A stretch of DNA of 35,801 nucleotides from positions 1 to 35,801 of the forward strand of contig CAILRJ010000091.1 in the NCBI GenBank assembly GCA_903836575.1, written 5' to 3'. Every line of letters starts with the position of its first letter. The first letter of the stretch is position 1. Shown in pieces: positions 25,794-35,215 of this stretch. The notes under the pieces were generated by a model. That model did not search any database. It saw only the letters and a program-made list of their open reading frames with translations, and had not been told where the DNA came from. The translations under genes and the position numbers were made by a program. The DNA comes from an uncultured Burkholderiales bacterium. Lineage in GTDB: Bacteria; Pseudomonadota; Gammaproteobacteria; Burkholderiales; Burkholderiaceae_D.

Positions 25794-27054
25794 CGGAAAA
25801 GGCGGTGCACGTGACGCTTTCCAGGTCCATCTCGATGCAGCGGAACTCGGTGTGACGCAGCAGGTTGGTATGCTATACCGGGACGCGTCTGTGACGGCGA
25901 TGCCTGCAGTATTCGAGTACGGCAGCAACTGGCTCTCGCATCCGTCACGCTTCATGCTGGACCCGCGCCTGGACTTGTACAAGGGTAGCCAGTATCCAAC
26001 AGGGGGCACCGGCAGCTTCGGCATTTTCCTGGACTCGGCACCGGACCGCTGGGGCCGCATGCTCATGGAACGCAGGGAAGCGGCCGACGCCGATCGCCAA
26101 CAGCGTCCGATGCGGACCTTGCATGAGATCGACTTCCTGCTCGGCGTGCATGACAAGGCGCGCATGGGAGCGCTGCGTTTCAAGGTGTCGGACGCAGGAC
26201 CATACCTCGCATCGCATGACAATCCGGCACCGCCAGTGACAACTCTGCAAGCGCTTTCGGCCATCAGCGCGAAGCTGGAAGAGCCGGGAGCCGAAACACT
26301 GCCCGAGTACCTGCAGTGGTTGTCCATGCTGATTGCGCCAGGATCGTCGCTCGGTGGTGCGCGGCCAAAAGCGAATTTCACCGATACGGATGGCACGCTC
26401 TGGTTCGCAAAATTCCCATCACGGGAAGACCGGATTGATGTCGGCGCCTGGGAATACCTGTTGCATGGACTGGCGAAAAAGGCCGGCATCTGGGTGCCAC
26501 CGTCACGACTGGCTGCTTTTTCAGGTACCTACCGGACTTTCTGTGTTGCGCGCTTTGATCGCCTCGACAATAGCCGCCGGCTGTTCGTTTCGGCGATGAC
26601 GCTGCTTGAGCGCCAAGATGGTCAGCACCCTCCCGCCAGCTATCTCGATATCGCCGAATTTCTGTCGGACGAGGGTGCCCGTAATCACATCGACGTCGGT
26701 CTGGCACAGCTATACCGGCGCGTGATTTTCAATATCATGACCGGCAACCGCGACGATCATTTACGCAACCACGGATTCCTCCGCACTTCCACCGGCTGGA
26801 ATCTGGCACCGGCCTTTGACATGAATCCGAATCCCTATAAGGCCGAGCACGCCCTAACGTTCGATGGAAGCGTCGCCTCGCCCAGTCTGGCGGCAGTACG
26901 CCAGACCGCCGAACTATATCGACTGACGCTCAAAGCGTCACAGGAGATCGAAAGCCAGGTCCGGGCCAGCGTGCTCCAATGGAAAGAAGCAGCATTGGCA
27001 CTCGACCTGCCGCGCAGCGAAATCCTCATGATGAGTAATGTCATCGACGCCTAA
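25777..27054 (+). CDS. hipA: HipA-like serine/threonine kinase toxin
   Basis: Start MAHPASGKGG with SD GGAGG within hipB 3' end; GSSLGGARPKANF, NIMTGNRDDHLRNHGFL, LAPAFDMNPNPY motifs of the HipA kinase core. Confidence 0.88.
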   Translation: MAHPASGKGGARDAFQVHLDAAELGVTQQVGMLYRDASVTAMPAVFEYGSNWLSHPSRFMLDPRLDLYKGSQYPTGGTGSFGIFLDSAPDRWGRMLMERREAADADRQQRPMRTLHEIDFLLGVHDKARMGALRFKVSDAGPYLASHDNPAPPVTTLQALSAISAKLEEPGAETLPEYLQWLSMLIAPGSSLGGARPKANFTDTDGTLWFAKFPSREDRIDVGAWEYLLHGLAKKAGIWVPPSRLAAFSGTYRTFCVARFDRLDNSRRLFVSAMTLLERQDGQHPPASYLDIAEFLSDEGARNHIDVGLAQLYRRVIFNIMTGNRDDHLRNHGFLRTSTGWNLAPAFDMNPNPYKAEHALTFDGSVASPSLAAVRQTAELYRLTLKASQEIESQVRASVLQWKEAALALDLPRSEILMMSNVIDA

Positions 27055-28217
27055 TACGCCGCGGTATAAATCGCCAGCGCATCGGCCTCGGTCACTGCAC
27101 GCGGGTTGTTGGTCAACAGCCGCTGCTGCTTCATCGCATCGGCGGCCAGCATCGGCAAATCGGTCAGTGCGACACCGACATCACGCAAACGACGCGTGAC
27201 TTTGGTGGCCACGGCGAGTCGATCCAGATGAGCGATCAGCGCCGCGGTTTTGGTCGCATCATCGGCACCGGCCGGCATCGGTTCAGTGACAATCCAGTCA
27301 GCGATATCGGCATACAGGTGCGCGGCAGCCGGTGCATTAAAGCGCAGCACATGCGGCAACACCAGGGCATTCGACAAGCCATGCGGCACATGAAAATGCC
27401 CGCCCAACGGATACGCCAGTGCATGCACGGCCGCGACCGGCGCGTTCGAGAACGCTTGCCCGGCCAGCGTCGCACCCAGCAGCATGGCTTCGCGTGCCGC
27501 GCGATTGCTGCCGTCGGTGCAGGCGGTGACGATGTGGGCCGACAACAGCGTCAGCGCTTTTTGCGCCAGCATGTCCGACAACGGATTTTTCAGGCGGGCA
27601 CTGGTGTAGGCCTCGATCGCATGGACCATTGCATCAATCCCGGTGGCGGCTGTGGCGGCCGGCGGCAAGCCCAGTGTCAGTTCGGCGTCGAGGATGGCCA
27701 GGTCGGCAATAAGCAATGGCGACACGACACCGCTCTTGGTGGTGGCGCCGGTCGTGACGATCGAGATGGCCGTGACTTCGGAGCCGGTGCCGGCCGTGGT
27801 CGGCACCTGCACCAGCGGCAGGCGCGGACCGGCGACGTTGCCGATGCCGTACATGGCGTCGAGCGGCTGGGTCGAGGCGACCAGCACCGCGATCAGCTTG
27901 GCCACATCCATCGACGAACCACCGCCAAGTCCGACCACCAGCTCGGCGCGCGCATCCCGTGCACGCTGCGCCGCTGCCAGCACGATATGGTCCGGTGGAT
28001 CGGCAACCACATCGTCGATCACCTGCACCTCGAAACCGGCTGCAGCGAGGCTGGCCAGGGTCGGGCTGAGCAAGCCGCTGCGATGCAGAAAACTGTCGGT
28101 GACGAGACACAGGCGTGTCACCGCAAAGCGCTTGCGCAGCAGTTCGCCGAGCTTGCGGGCCGCGCCGAATTCGACGATCAGCGACGGTACGGTAGTAAAT
28201 TCGAAAGCAATGGTCAT
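27051..28217 (-). CDS. Iron-containing alcohol dehydrogenase
   Basis: 388 aa; VVGLGGGSSMDVAKLIAVL, VPTTAGTGSEVTAISI, GIDAMVHAIEAYTS, HALAYPLGGHFHVPHGLSNALVLPHVL. Confidence 0.92.
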   Translation of the reverse strand: MTIAFEFTTVPSLIVEFGAARKLGELLRKRFAVTRLCLVTDSFLHRSGLLSPTLASLAAAGFEVQVIDDVVADPPDHIVLAAAQRARDARAELVVGLGGGSSMDVAKLIAVLVASTQPLDAMYGIGNVAGPRLPLVQVPTTAGTGSEVTAISIVTTGATTKSGVVSPLLIADLAILDAELTLGLPPAATAATGIDAMVHAIEAYTSARLKNPLSDMLAQKALTLLSAHIVTACTDGSNRAAREAMLLGATLAGQAFSNAPVAAVHALAYPLGGHFHVPHGLSNALVLPHVLRFNAPAAAHLYADIADWIVTEPMPAGADDATKTAALIAHLDRLAVATKVTRRLRDVGVALTDLPMLAADAMKQQRLLTNNPRAVTEADALAIYTAAY

Positions 28218-28281
28218 GCGGATATCCTGGTAGTCAGTCTGGAACGCGCGCTCATGCGCGCAGAGGAAAACATCATGTGCA

Positions 28282-30861
28282 TCACACCGACTCTAGCATC
28301 CCCGCCATCACCTCTGCCCGCACACCCGGACTGAATAAAAATCCCTGCATCTGGTCACAGCCCATCTGCGTCAGTTGATCGCGCTGTGCGACGGTCTCGA
28401 CGCCTTCGGCAACGACCTGCAATTTCAGCGCATGCGCCAGCGAAATAATTGTCGCAACGATGGCCAGGTTTTCGCTGCCGGTGGTCATCGCCGTGATGAA
28501 CGAGCGGTCAATCTTGAGCGTGTCGATCGGCAACCGGGCGAGGTAACCGAGCGACGAATAACCGGTACCAAAATCATCAATGGCCACCGTCATGCCGGCT
28601 TCGCGCAGCGAGACCAGCTTGTCGCTCGCCAGCTGCGAACTGGCGTTATCCATGAACAGGCTTTCGGTGATCTCGATCTCCAGTTGCGCACACGGATGCC
28701 GGGCCTGAATGGCCAGGACGCGGGGGACGAAGTCCTTTTCACGAATCTGCAGCTGCGAGACATTGACCGCGATGCGCGGCACCACCAGCCCTTGCTGCTG
28801 CCAGTGCAGGCATTGCCGATGCGCTTCGGCGATGACCCAGAGGCCGACCTCGACAATCAGCCCGGTGTCTTCCAGCACCTGGATGAACTGAAAAGGTGAC
28901 ACCAGCTCGACCCCCGGCTCTTGCCAGCGGATCAGCGCTTCCATGCCGACGATGCGCCCGCTGCGCAAGTCGATCTTGGGCTGATAGTGCAAGACGAATT
29001 GCTGCTCGGCCAGCGCACGGCGCAGGCGATTTTCGAGCGACAGTTTTTCGGCCGTCCGGGCATTCATTTCGGCGGTATAAAACAGGTAGCGCAGCTTGGC
29101 CGCACGTGCATCCTTCATCGCTGCTTCGGCATTGCGCAGCAGGCTGTCGCTGTCGTGGCCATCGTTGGGAAACACCGCGATGCCGGCACGCACCGACAAG
29201 CGGATCGCCTTGCCACCCATCGACAGCGGCTCGCCGAGCAGCCGGGCAAGCTCGCCTTCGATCAGATGCACGACCTCGGTTTCGCTGCGGTAGTCCTTGA
29301 GGACAAAGGCGAACATATCAGCACCGATACGCGCCAGATAACCCGCATCAGGCAGGTAGCCACGCAAACGGCGCGCCAGCAAACGCAAGACGTCGTCGCC
29401 GGAGGCGCGACCATACGTCTCATTGATGTGGCGAAAACGCTCGACATCAATCAATACCAGCGCAATGCGTTCGGCCGATACCGAGGCATCGTACGGCAAC
29501 AACTGGGCAACCCGGTCGAGGAACAAGGCGCGGTTGGGCAAGCCGGTCAACGCATCGAAATAGGCCAGGTAATTGATGCGCTCTTCCTTGTCGATGACCT
29601 CATGCGAAAACGAGATATCGGCGGCCAGTTCTGTCAGCAGGTGCTGCTCGTCCTCACTGAAGGCATCACGCTCATTGGCCAGCAAAGCCAGCACGCCGAA
29701 CGGTTGCTGACCAATCATTAGCGGCACCACGAACGCGGAGCGATACCCTTGCTGCAGGAAGGCATTGCGCATCGGTGCCGCCGGACCATCGTTTTGCAGA
29801 TCGTTGCTGACCGCACCCTGCTTGCTGCGCAACGCGCGCCCCACCAGTCCCTGGCCGCTTGGCAACTCGGCATCGGCACTGAAATCGAGCATTTTGAGGA
29901 ACGCGGCATCGACACCGGCCCAGGCCACCGGCCGTACCGCCAGCGTCGCCGGGTCCAGCAAGCCGATCAGGGCGCTGGTGAACTGGCCTTGCTCGTGCGC
30001 GATACGGCAGGCTTCATCGAGCAGCAGTTGCTTGTCATGCACACGCAGGATAACGAAATTGATACTGCCGAGTATGGTACGGATACGGATCATCCGCGCC
30101 AGCCGCTCCTCCTGTGCCTTGCGCTCGGACAGGTCGCGAATCACACTGGATGTCCAGCGCCCTTCGGCGGTATGCAGCGGGCTGAGGCTGACCTCGGCCG
30201 GGAACTGGCTGCCGTCGCAACGATGCGCAATGCATTCGAAACTAACGCTGCTACCCGGTGCGGCGTCAGCATCCAGTAATCGCGTGTGCCAGTGCGAACA
30301 CTGCGCACCCGCCAGCATCGTACCGTCGCTACCCAGCAGCGCGCTACGCGGATAGCCGAACAGCACTTCGGCCTGCGCATTGACGATCTCAATGCAGCCG
30401 TGCTGATCGAAGACCACGATCGCATGCGGCGCATATTCGATCAGGTCACGAAAACGGGATTCGGCATGCAAGCGGGCCGCCCGGCCGCGCGCCTCGTCGA
30501 TGGCACGCCGTACCGCCGGGGCCAGGCGCTGCAGGTTGGTCTTGAGCAGATAGTCGACCGCACCCCGCTTAAGTGCCTCGATCGCGGTGTCTTCGCCGAT
30601 CGTGCCGGAAATGAAAATGAACGGTACCGCCGGATGCAAGGCGCTTACTAGCGCCAGCGCACTGAGGCCATCGAAATGGGGCAATGAAAAATCCGACAGG
30701 ATCACATCCGGCGTGTTCGATGCCAGTTGCGCCAGAAAATCGGCGCGGGTCTCGACCCGTACCGCACTGACCGTCAGCCCGGCCCGGGTCAGTTCACGCA
30801 GGATCAGTTCAGCCTCGGTGGCAACATCCTCGAGCAGCAAGATTTTTAGCGGTATTGTCAT
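28282..30861 (-). CDS. REC-PAS-GAF-GGDEF(degenerate)-EAL protein, probable c-di-GMP phosphodiesterase response regulator
   Basis: Start MTIPLKILLLEDVATEAELIL in ORF 28282..30975; REC DVILSDFSLPHFDG, RIGADMFAFVL in place of GGDEF, GMEALIRWQEPG, AIDDFGTGYSSL, VVAEGVET. Confidence 0.88.
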   Translation of the reverse strand: MTIPLKILLLEDVATEAELILRELTRAGLTVSAVRVETRADFLAQLASNTPDVILSDFSLPHFDGLSALALVSALHPAVPFIFISGTIGEDTAIEALKRGAVDYLLKTNLQRLAPAVRRAIDEARGRAARLHAESRFRDLIEYAPHAIVVFDQHGCIEIVNAQAEVLFGYPRSALLGSDGTMLAGAQCSHWHTRLLDADAAPGSSVSFECIAHRCDGSQFPAEVSLSPLHTAEGRWTSSVIRDLSERKAQEERLARMIRIRTILGSINFVILRVHDKQLLLDEACRIAHEQGQFTSALIGLLDPATLAVRPVAWAGVDAAFLKMLDFSADAELPSGQGLVGRALRSKQGAVSNDLQNDGPAAPMRNAFLQQGYRSAFVVPLMIGQQPFGVLALLANERDAFSEDEQHLLTELAADISFSHEVIDKEERINYLAYFDALTGLPNRALFLDRVAQLLPYDASVSAERIALVLIDVERFRHINETYGRASGDDVLRLLARRLRGYLPDAGYLARIGADMFAFVLKDYRSETEVVHLIEGELARLLGEPLSMGGKAIRLSVRAGIAVFPNDGHDSDSLLRNAEAAMKDARAAKLRYLFYTAEMNARTAEKLSLENRLRRALAEQQFVLHYQPKIDLRSGRIVGMEALIRWQEPGVELVSPFQFIQVLEDTGLIVEVGLWVIAEAHRQCLHWQQQGLVVPRIAVNVSQLQIREKDFVPRVLAIQARHPCAQLEIEITESLFMDNASSQLASDKLVSLREAGMTVAIDDFGTGYSSLGYLARLPIDTLKIDRSFITAMTTGSENLAIVATIISLAHALKLQVVAEGVETVAQRDQLTQMGCDQMQGFLFSPGVRAEVMAGMLESV

Positions 30862-30871
30862 CGCAGGGCAC

Positions 30872-31312
30872 TCATGTTGGCACCTTGTTGACCAGCATCC
30901 AGTAGAACCCGGTATCGCTGATGACCTTGTCAAAATCAAAGGTATCGACCGGCTTGACGATATAGCTGTTGGCACCCAGCCGGTAACTTTCGACCATGTC
31001 GCGCTCTTCGGCCGACGACGTCAGCATGACCACCGGGACGGCGTGCAGGGCCGGATCGGCGCGAATACGGCGCAGCACTTCGATGCCATCGACTTTCGGC
31101 ATCTTCACGTCCAGCAGAACCAGCTTGGGCTTGCCGCTGACGGTGCCGGCAAAACCGCCTTCGTGAAAAAGAAAATCAATGGCTTCGCTGCCGTCCTTGA
31201 CCCAGATCAGGTTATTGGCAAGACCGCGCTTGCGCAGGGCCCGCATCGTCATTTCGGCATCGGTCGCGGTATCTTCGGCGAGCAAAATGTCGACTTGCTG
31301 GAATGTATTCAT
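30872..31312 (-). CDS. Single-domain response regulator (Rcp1/CheY-like)
   Basis: 146 aa; ILLAEDTATDAEMTMRALRKRGLANNLIWVKDGSEAIDFLFHEG, LVLLDVKMPKVDGIEVLRRIRADP, VVMLTSSAEERDMVESYRLGANSYIVKPVD. Confidence 0.9.
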   Translation of the reverse strand: MNTFQQVDILLAEDTATDAEMTMRALRKRGLANNLIWVKDGSEAIDFLFHEGGFAGTVSGKPKLVLLDVKMPKVDGIEVLRRIRADPALHAVPVVMLTSSAEERDMVESYRLGANSYIVKPVDTFDFDKVISDTGFYWMLVNKVPT

Positions 31313-32751
31313 ACTGCGTGCTCCTGCTTCGGTAAAGCAAAATAAAATGTTGCGCCCTGATCGGGAACGGCATCGGCCCAGATGCGGCCACCATGCCGCG
31401 TCACAATGCGCTGGGCAATCGCCAGGCCGACCCCGGTGCCGGGAAACTGGTCCGCAGAATGCAGGCGCTGGAACACCCCAAACAACTTGCCGTAATACTG
31501 CATGTCGAAACCGACACCGTTATCGGCAAGGGTATACACCGTTTCGGTCGCACCGGCGACACCTGTAATACGAATGACTGGCTGAGCTCGCGTGGCACTG
31601 TACTTGAGCGCATTGGACAGCAAATTGACCCAGACCTGCTGCAGCAGCGCCGGGTCGCCGACACAGCGTGGCAGGTTGCCGATCTCGATCTGCGCCGGCA
31701 GATAGTCCTCGTCGCGGCGGACCAGCCGGACCGCCGTATCGACTAGCGCACGCATGTCGATACGCTCTTGCTGCATCGCCTGCCGACTGAAGCGCGAGAA
31801 CGCCAGCAGGTCGTCAATCAGGTCACCCATGCGCTTGCTGTTATCGCGAATCACGGCCAAAAGACGCAGGCCTTCGCTATCGACCCGGTCGCCGTAATCT
31901 TCTTCGAACATGCGCGCGTAGCCGGAGACCGCCCGCAACGGAATACGCAAATCATGCGAGACCGAATAACTGAAACTTTCGAGTTCCTTGTTGGTGGCTT
32001 CAAGCTGGGCAGCGCGTTGCAGCAAGGCGTTATTGGCCTCGACCAGCGCTTGGTCGGCGAGGCGACGTTTGCGGTTTTCAACACGCAGCAACAGGAAGGC
32101 GCCGCCACTGGTGAGCGCACCAATCAGTGCACCGAGTCCGATCAGCAGGCTGGCACGCAGGGCACTTTCGGCGGCCTTGATTTCGCGTTCGGCCAACAGC
32201 GCTTGTTCCGCGACGATCATGCGATGCGACTGGGCGCGTATCTGGTTCTGGATCTGGTCACCGGCGCCGCCAACGATCAGCGCCATCCCCGCGTCCGCAC
32301 CCGCATTGACGCGACGAATATGTACCACCCGCCCGCCGATGACCAGTGACTCGCGCGCCAGCGCCGCCAGCGTTGCCATGCCAAGCAACAGCGCCGGCTT
32401 GCTGGACACCAGCACATCGAGTTCGGCCAGTCGCAATGGCAACGCACGGATTGCCTCGTGATACGGCAGCAGGAAGGAGTCGTTACCGGTAATGACATAG
32501 CCGCGCACCGCACTCTGCGCGCCGGTCGTCAGGGCACTGATGTCATCGATGCGGCTGATCACGTCGTTGGTATGTACGACGATGTCCGCGCGTTGCTTGA
32601 ATTCGCGCATGCTCGACAGCGAAATAATCGTTGTCAGCGTCAAGGCCAGCAAGGTCGACACGATCCCGATGACGGCCAGCGACGGAACAGGAACACGCGG
32701 CACAAAGGCTGGCATCAGGTACGGGTCTCCAAGTGCAACGGGGTTCGACAT
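31309..32751 (-). CDS. CHASE3-domain sensor histidine kinase
   Basis: 480 aa; N-terminal TM, CHASE3-like region, second TM, ESFSYSVSHDLRIPLRAVSGYARMFEEDYG (HisKA), LLSNALKYSA, ADNGVGFDMQYYGKLFGVFQRLHS, GTGVGLAIAQRIVTRHGGRIWADA. Confidence 0.92.
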   Translation of the reverse strand: MSNPVALGDPYLMPAFVPRVPVPSLAVIGIVSTLLALTLTTIISLSSMREFKQRADIVVHTNDVISRIDDISALTTGAQSAVRGYVITGNDSFLLPYHEAIRALPLRLAELDVLVSSKPALLLGMATLAALARESLVIGGRVVHIRRVNAGADAGMALIVGGAGDQIQNQIRAQSHRMIVAEQALLAEREIKAAESALRASLLIGLGALIGALTSGGAFLLLRVENRKRRLADQALVEANNALLQRAAQLEATNKELESFSYSVSHDLRIPLRAVSGYARMFEEDYGDRVDSEGLRLLAVIRDNSKRMGDLIDDLLAFSRFSRQAMQQERIDMRALVDTAVRLVRRDEDYLPAQIEIGNLPRCVGDPALLQQVWVNLLSNALKYSATRAQPVIRITGVAGATETVYTLADNGVGFDMQYYGKLFGVFQRLHSADQFPGTGVGLAIAQRIVTRHGGRIWADAVPDQGATFYFALPKQEHAV

Positions 32752-32854
32752 GAACCGGCAAATCTGTGAGGCTACAACTTAACATTTTTTCCTACCGAGA
32801 AGTATCACCATCCCGGTCAAAACGCGATGACTTGCAGTTACCGCCATCGTGGCG

Positions 32855-33913
32855 TCAGACAAAGGTCGGTTCCGGCTCCAGTTGCACGCCGAAGCGCTGC
32901 AAGACATCCGCCTGAATCGCGCGCGCCAGCTGCAGCACGTCGGCTCCGCGTGCCCCGCCCAGATTCACCAGTACCAGCGCCTGTTGGTGATAGACGCCAA
33001 CGGTACCGAGCGCACGCCCCTTCCAGCCGCATTGGTCAATGAGCCAGCCGGCCGCCAGCTTGGTGCTGCCGTCGGGCTGATCGTGACTGACCAGCGCCGG
33101 ATGCTGCGCCAGCAGCGCATCACGCTGCACGCGCGACACCAGCGGATTCTTGAAGAAGCTGCCGGCGTTGCCGATGACAGCCGGATCCGGCAATTTGCGC
33201 TGCCGGATCGCGATGACGGCGGCACTGACTTGCTGCATGGTCGGCGTGGCGATAGTCGCCAGCGCAGCAGCCAGTTCGGCATAGCGCAAGTCGGGCGTCC
33301 AGTGTCGCGGCAACGTGAATGTAACGTCGACAATCACCGCGCGATCACGCCAGTCATGTTTGAAGATGCTGTCGCGATAACCGAAGCGGCAAGCGCTCCG
33401 GTCCAGTGTGAATAGCGTGCCGCGCTGCAAATCGAAAGCGGTCAGCGAATGGAAGTGGCGCTCCATTTCGACACCGTAGGCACCGATGTTCTGGATTGGT
33501 GCCGCACCCACGGTACCGGGAATGAGCGACAGGTTTTCCAACCCGCCCAACTGTCGCTCCAGCGTCCAGTTCACCAATTCATGCCAGCCGACGCCGGCGG
33601 CCGCACGCACCAGCGAATGCTGCGTGTCCTGCCCGACGAGTGCGATACCGCTGCTGCAACTGTGCAGCACCAGACCATGGAAATCTCCGGTCAGCACGAG
33701 ATTGCTGCCACCACCGAGAATCAGGCGCGGCAGGCGTGCCAGTGCCGGATCGGTCTTTAGCGCGCTGTGCAGCCACTGCAGATCAGCGACCTCGCGCACC
33801 GGCAGATAGAGGTCGGCCATCGCATCGATGCCAAACGTGTTGAGGGATCGCAGCGAAAAATTCGGCTGCAGTATCGGCATCGGAGTCAGGTTCGGAGTGG
33901 TGGAAGAAGGCAT
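32855..33913 (-). CDS. murB: UDP-N-acetylmuramate dehydrogenase
   Basis: 352 aa; NTFGIDAMADLYLPV, ILGGGSNLVLTGDFHGLVLH, IPGTVGAAPIQNIGAYGVEM, GNAGSFFKNPLVS. Confidence 0.94.
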   Translation of the reverse strand: MPSSTTPNLTPMPILQPNFSLRSLNTFGIDAMADLYLPVREVADLQWLHSALKTDPALARLPRLILGGGSNLVLTGDFHGLVLHSCSSGIALVGQDTQHSLVRAAAGVGWHELVNWTLERQLGGLENLSLIPGTVGAAPIQNIGAYGVEMERHFHSLTAFDLQRGTLFTLDRSACRFGYRDSIFKHDWRDRAVIVDVTFTLPRHWTPDLRYAELAAALATIATPTMQQVSAAVIAIRQRKLPDPAVIGNAGSFFKNPLVSRVQRDALLAQHPALVSHDQPDGSTKLAAGWLIDQCGWKGRALGTVGVYHQQALVLVNLGGARGADVLQLARAIQADVLQRFGVQLEPEPTFV

Positions 33914-34054
33914 GCCCGCAGTTTACCCATGCATGAGCATAGCCACCTGTTTTTTTGTCCGTTAAAATGAGAGCCAGCCCGGGAAATGACCATCGTCCTT
34001 TCCCCGCCAGATACTCTGCAACGCTGCATCACCGCACCCAACAAGGAAAACACC

Positions 34055-34540
34055 ATGCCGTCATTCGACGTTGTCTCGGAAGCCAATATTGTCGAAGTCA
34101 AGAACGCCATCGACCAGTCCAACAAGGAAATCACCACCCGCTTCGACTTCAAGGGCAGCGACGCCCGTATCGAACAAAAGGAATTTGAACTCACCGCGTA
34201 TGCCGACGCCGACTTCCAGTTGAGCCAGGTGCGCGATGTGCTCAACAACAAGCTGGCCAAACGCAATGTCGACCTGCGTTTTCTGGACCTCGGCAAGATC
34301 GAAAAAATCGGTGGCGACAAGGTCAAGCAAGTCATCAAGATCAAGAACGGCATCGAGACCGACGCGGCAAAAAAAATCGTCCGTCTGATCAAGGACAGCA
34401 AGATGAAAGTGCAGGCCAGCATTCAGGGCGATGCGGTCCGCATCACCGGCGCCAAGCGCGATGACCTGCAGGCTGCGATGGCCGCACTGCGCAAGGATGT
34501 GCCGGAACTGCCGCTCGAATTCAACAACTTCCGCGACTGA
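34055..34540 (+). CDS. yajQ: YajQ family nucleotide (c-di-GMP)-binding protein
   Basis: Start [41 protein letters not shown] with AAGGA SD; inside ORF 33986..34540. Confidence 0.94.
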   Translation: MPSFDVVSEANIVEVKNAIDQSNKEITTRFDFKGSDARIEQKEFELTAYADADFQLSQVRDVLNNKLAKRNVDLRFLDLGKIEKIGGDKVKQVIKIKNGIETDAAKKIVRLIKDSKMKVQASIQGDAVRITGAKRDDLQAAMAALRKDVPELPLEFNNFRD

Positions 34541-34588
34541 TTCATCATCGCCATCAAACGCTCTGACGCACCCGGCAGACCACACCGC

Positions 34589-35215
34589 ATGACGCGATGG
34601 CTGCTGCTGTTGTGCATCGCGAGCAGCGGTGCACAGGCCGAATCGATCGGTCTGGTCGGACTGTTTCCCGGCAAGGCCGTGCTGGTCATTGATGGCGCCC
34701 CACCCCGCACTTACGCAGTGGGCGCCGTTGTCGTCGACGGCGTGCGACTGACCGGCGTCAGCGAAAGTGGCGCCGTTCTGGATGAACACGGCAAGCGCCA
34801 GGAACTGGCGATTGGCACGCATTTCAGCCGCGCGCAATCGCAAGGCGCGCCCAGCATCACGCTGCAAGCCGATAGCCGCGGCCACTTCATGGCACAGGCC
34901 ATGATCAATGGATTGGCATTACCGGTGATGGTCGACACCGGCGCCAGTATGGTGTCGATGTCGGCGCAAGAAGCGCGTCGATTGGGGATTGATTACCGGA
35001 GCGGACAACGGACATTTTCGAATACCGCCAACGGCGTCATTCCGGTCTTTCTGGTACGCCTCGATAACGTCCGGCTTGGCGACATCACGCTCAGCGGCGT
35101 CGATGCGCTGATTCAGGAACAGGGTTTGCCTTTTGCATTGCTCGGCATGTCGTTCCTGAACCGCACGGTGATGCAGCGCGATGGTCAGCAAATGGTGCTG
35201 ACCAAGCGCTACTGA
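34589..35215 (+). CDS. Retropepsin-like (clan AA) aspartic protease, exported
   Basis: 208 aa; signal-peptide-like N-terminus; LPVMVDTGASMVSMSAQEARRLGIDY and LLGMSFLNRTVMQRDGQQMVL. Confidence 0.88.
   Translation: MTRWLLLLCIASSGAQAESIGLVGLFPGKAVLVIDGAPPRTYAVGAVVVDGVRLTGVSESGAVLDEHGKRQELAIGTHFSRAQSQGAPSITLQADSRGHFMAQAMINGLALPVMVDTGASMVSMSAQEARRLGIDYRSGQRTFSNTANGVIPVFLVRLDNVRLGDITLSGVDALIQEQGLPFALLGMSFLNRTVMQRDGQQMVLTKRY

Noticed and set aside
28246-28261. GCGCGC-tcat-GCGCGC hairpin between Fe-ADH and EAL genes
   Set aside because: Short, GC-only stem without T tract; likely chance in GC-rich DNA.
27228-28334. 368-aa plus-strand ORF opposite the Fe-ADH gene
   Set aside because: Antisense shadow; sense-strand protein has clear catalytic motifs.
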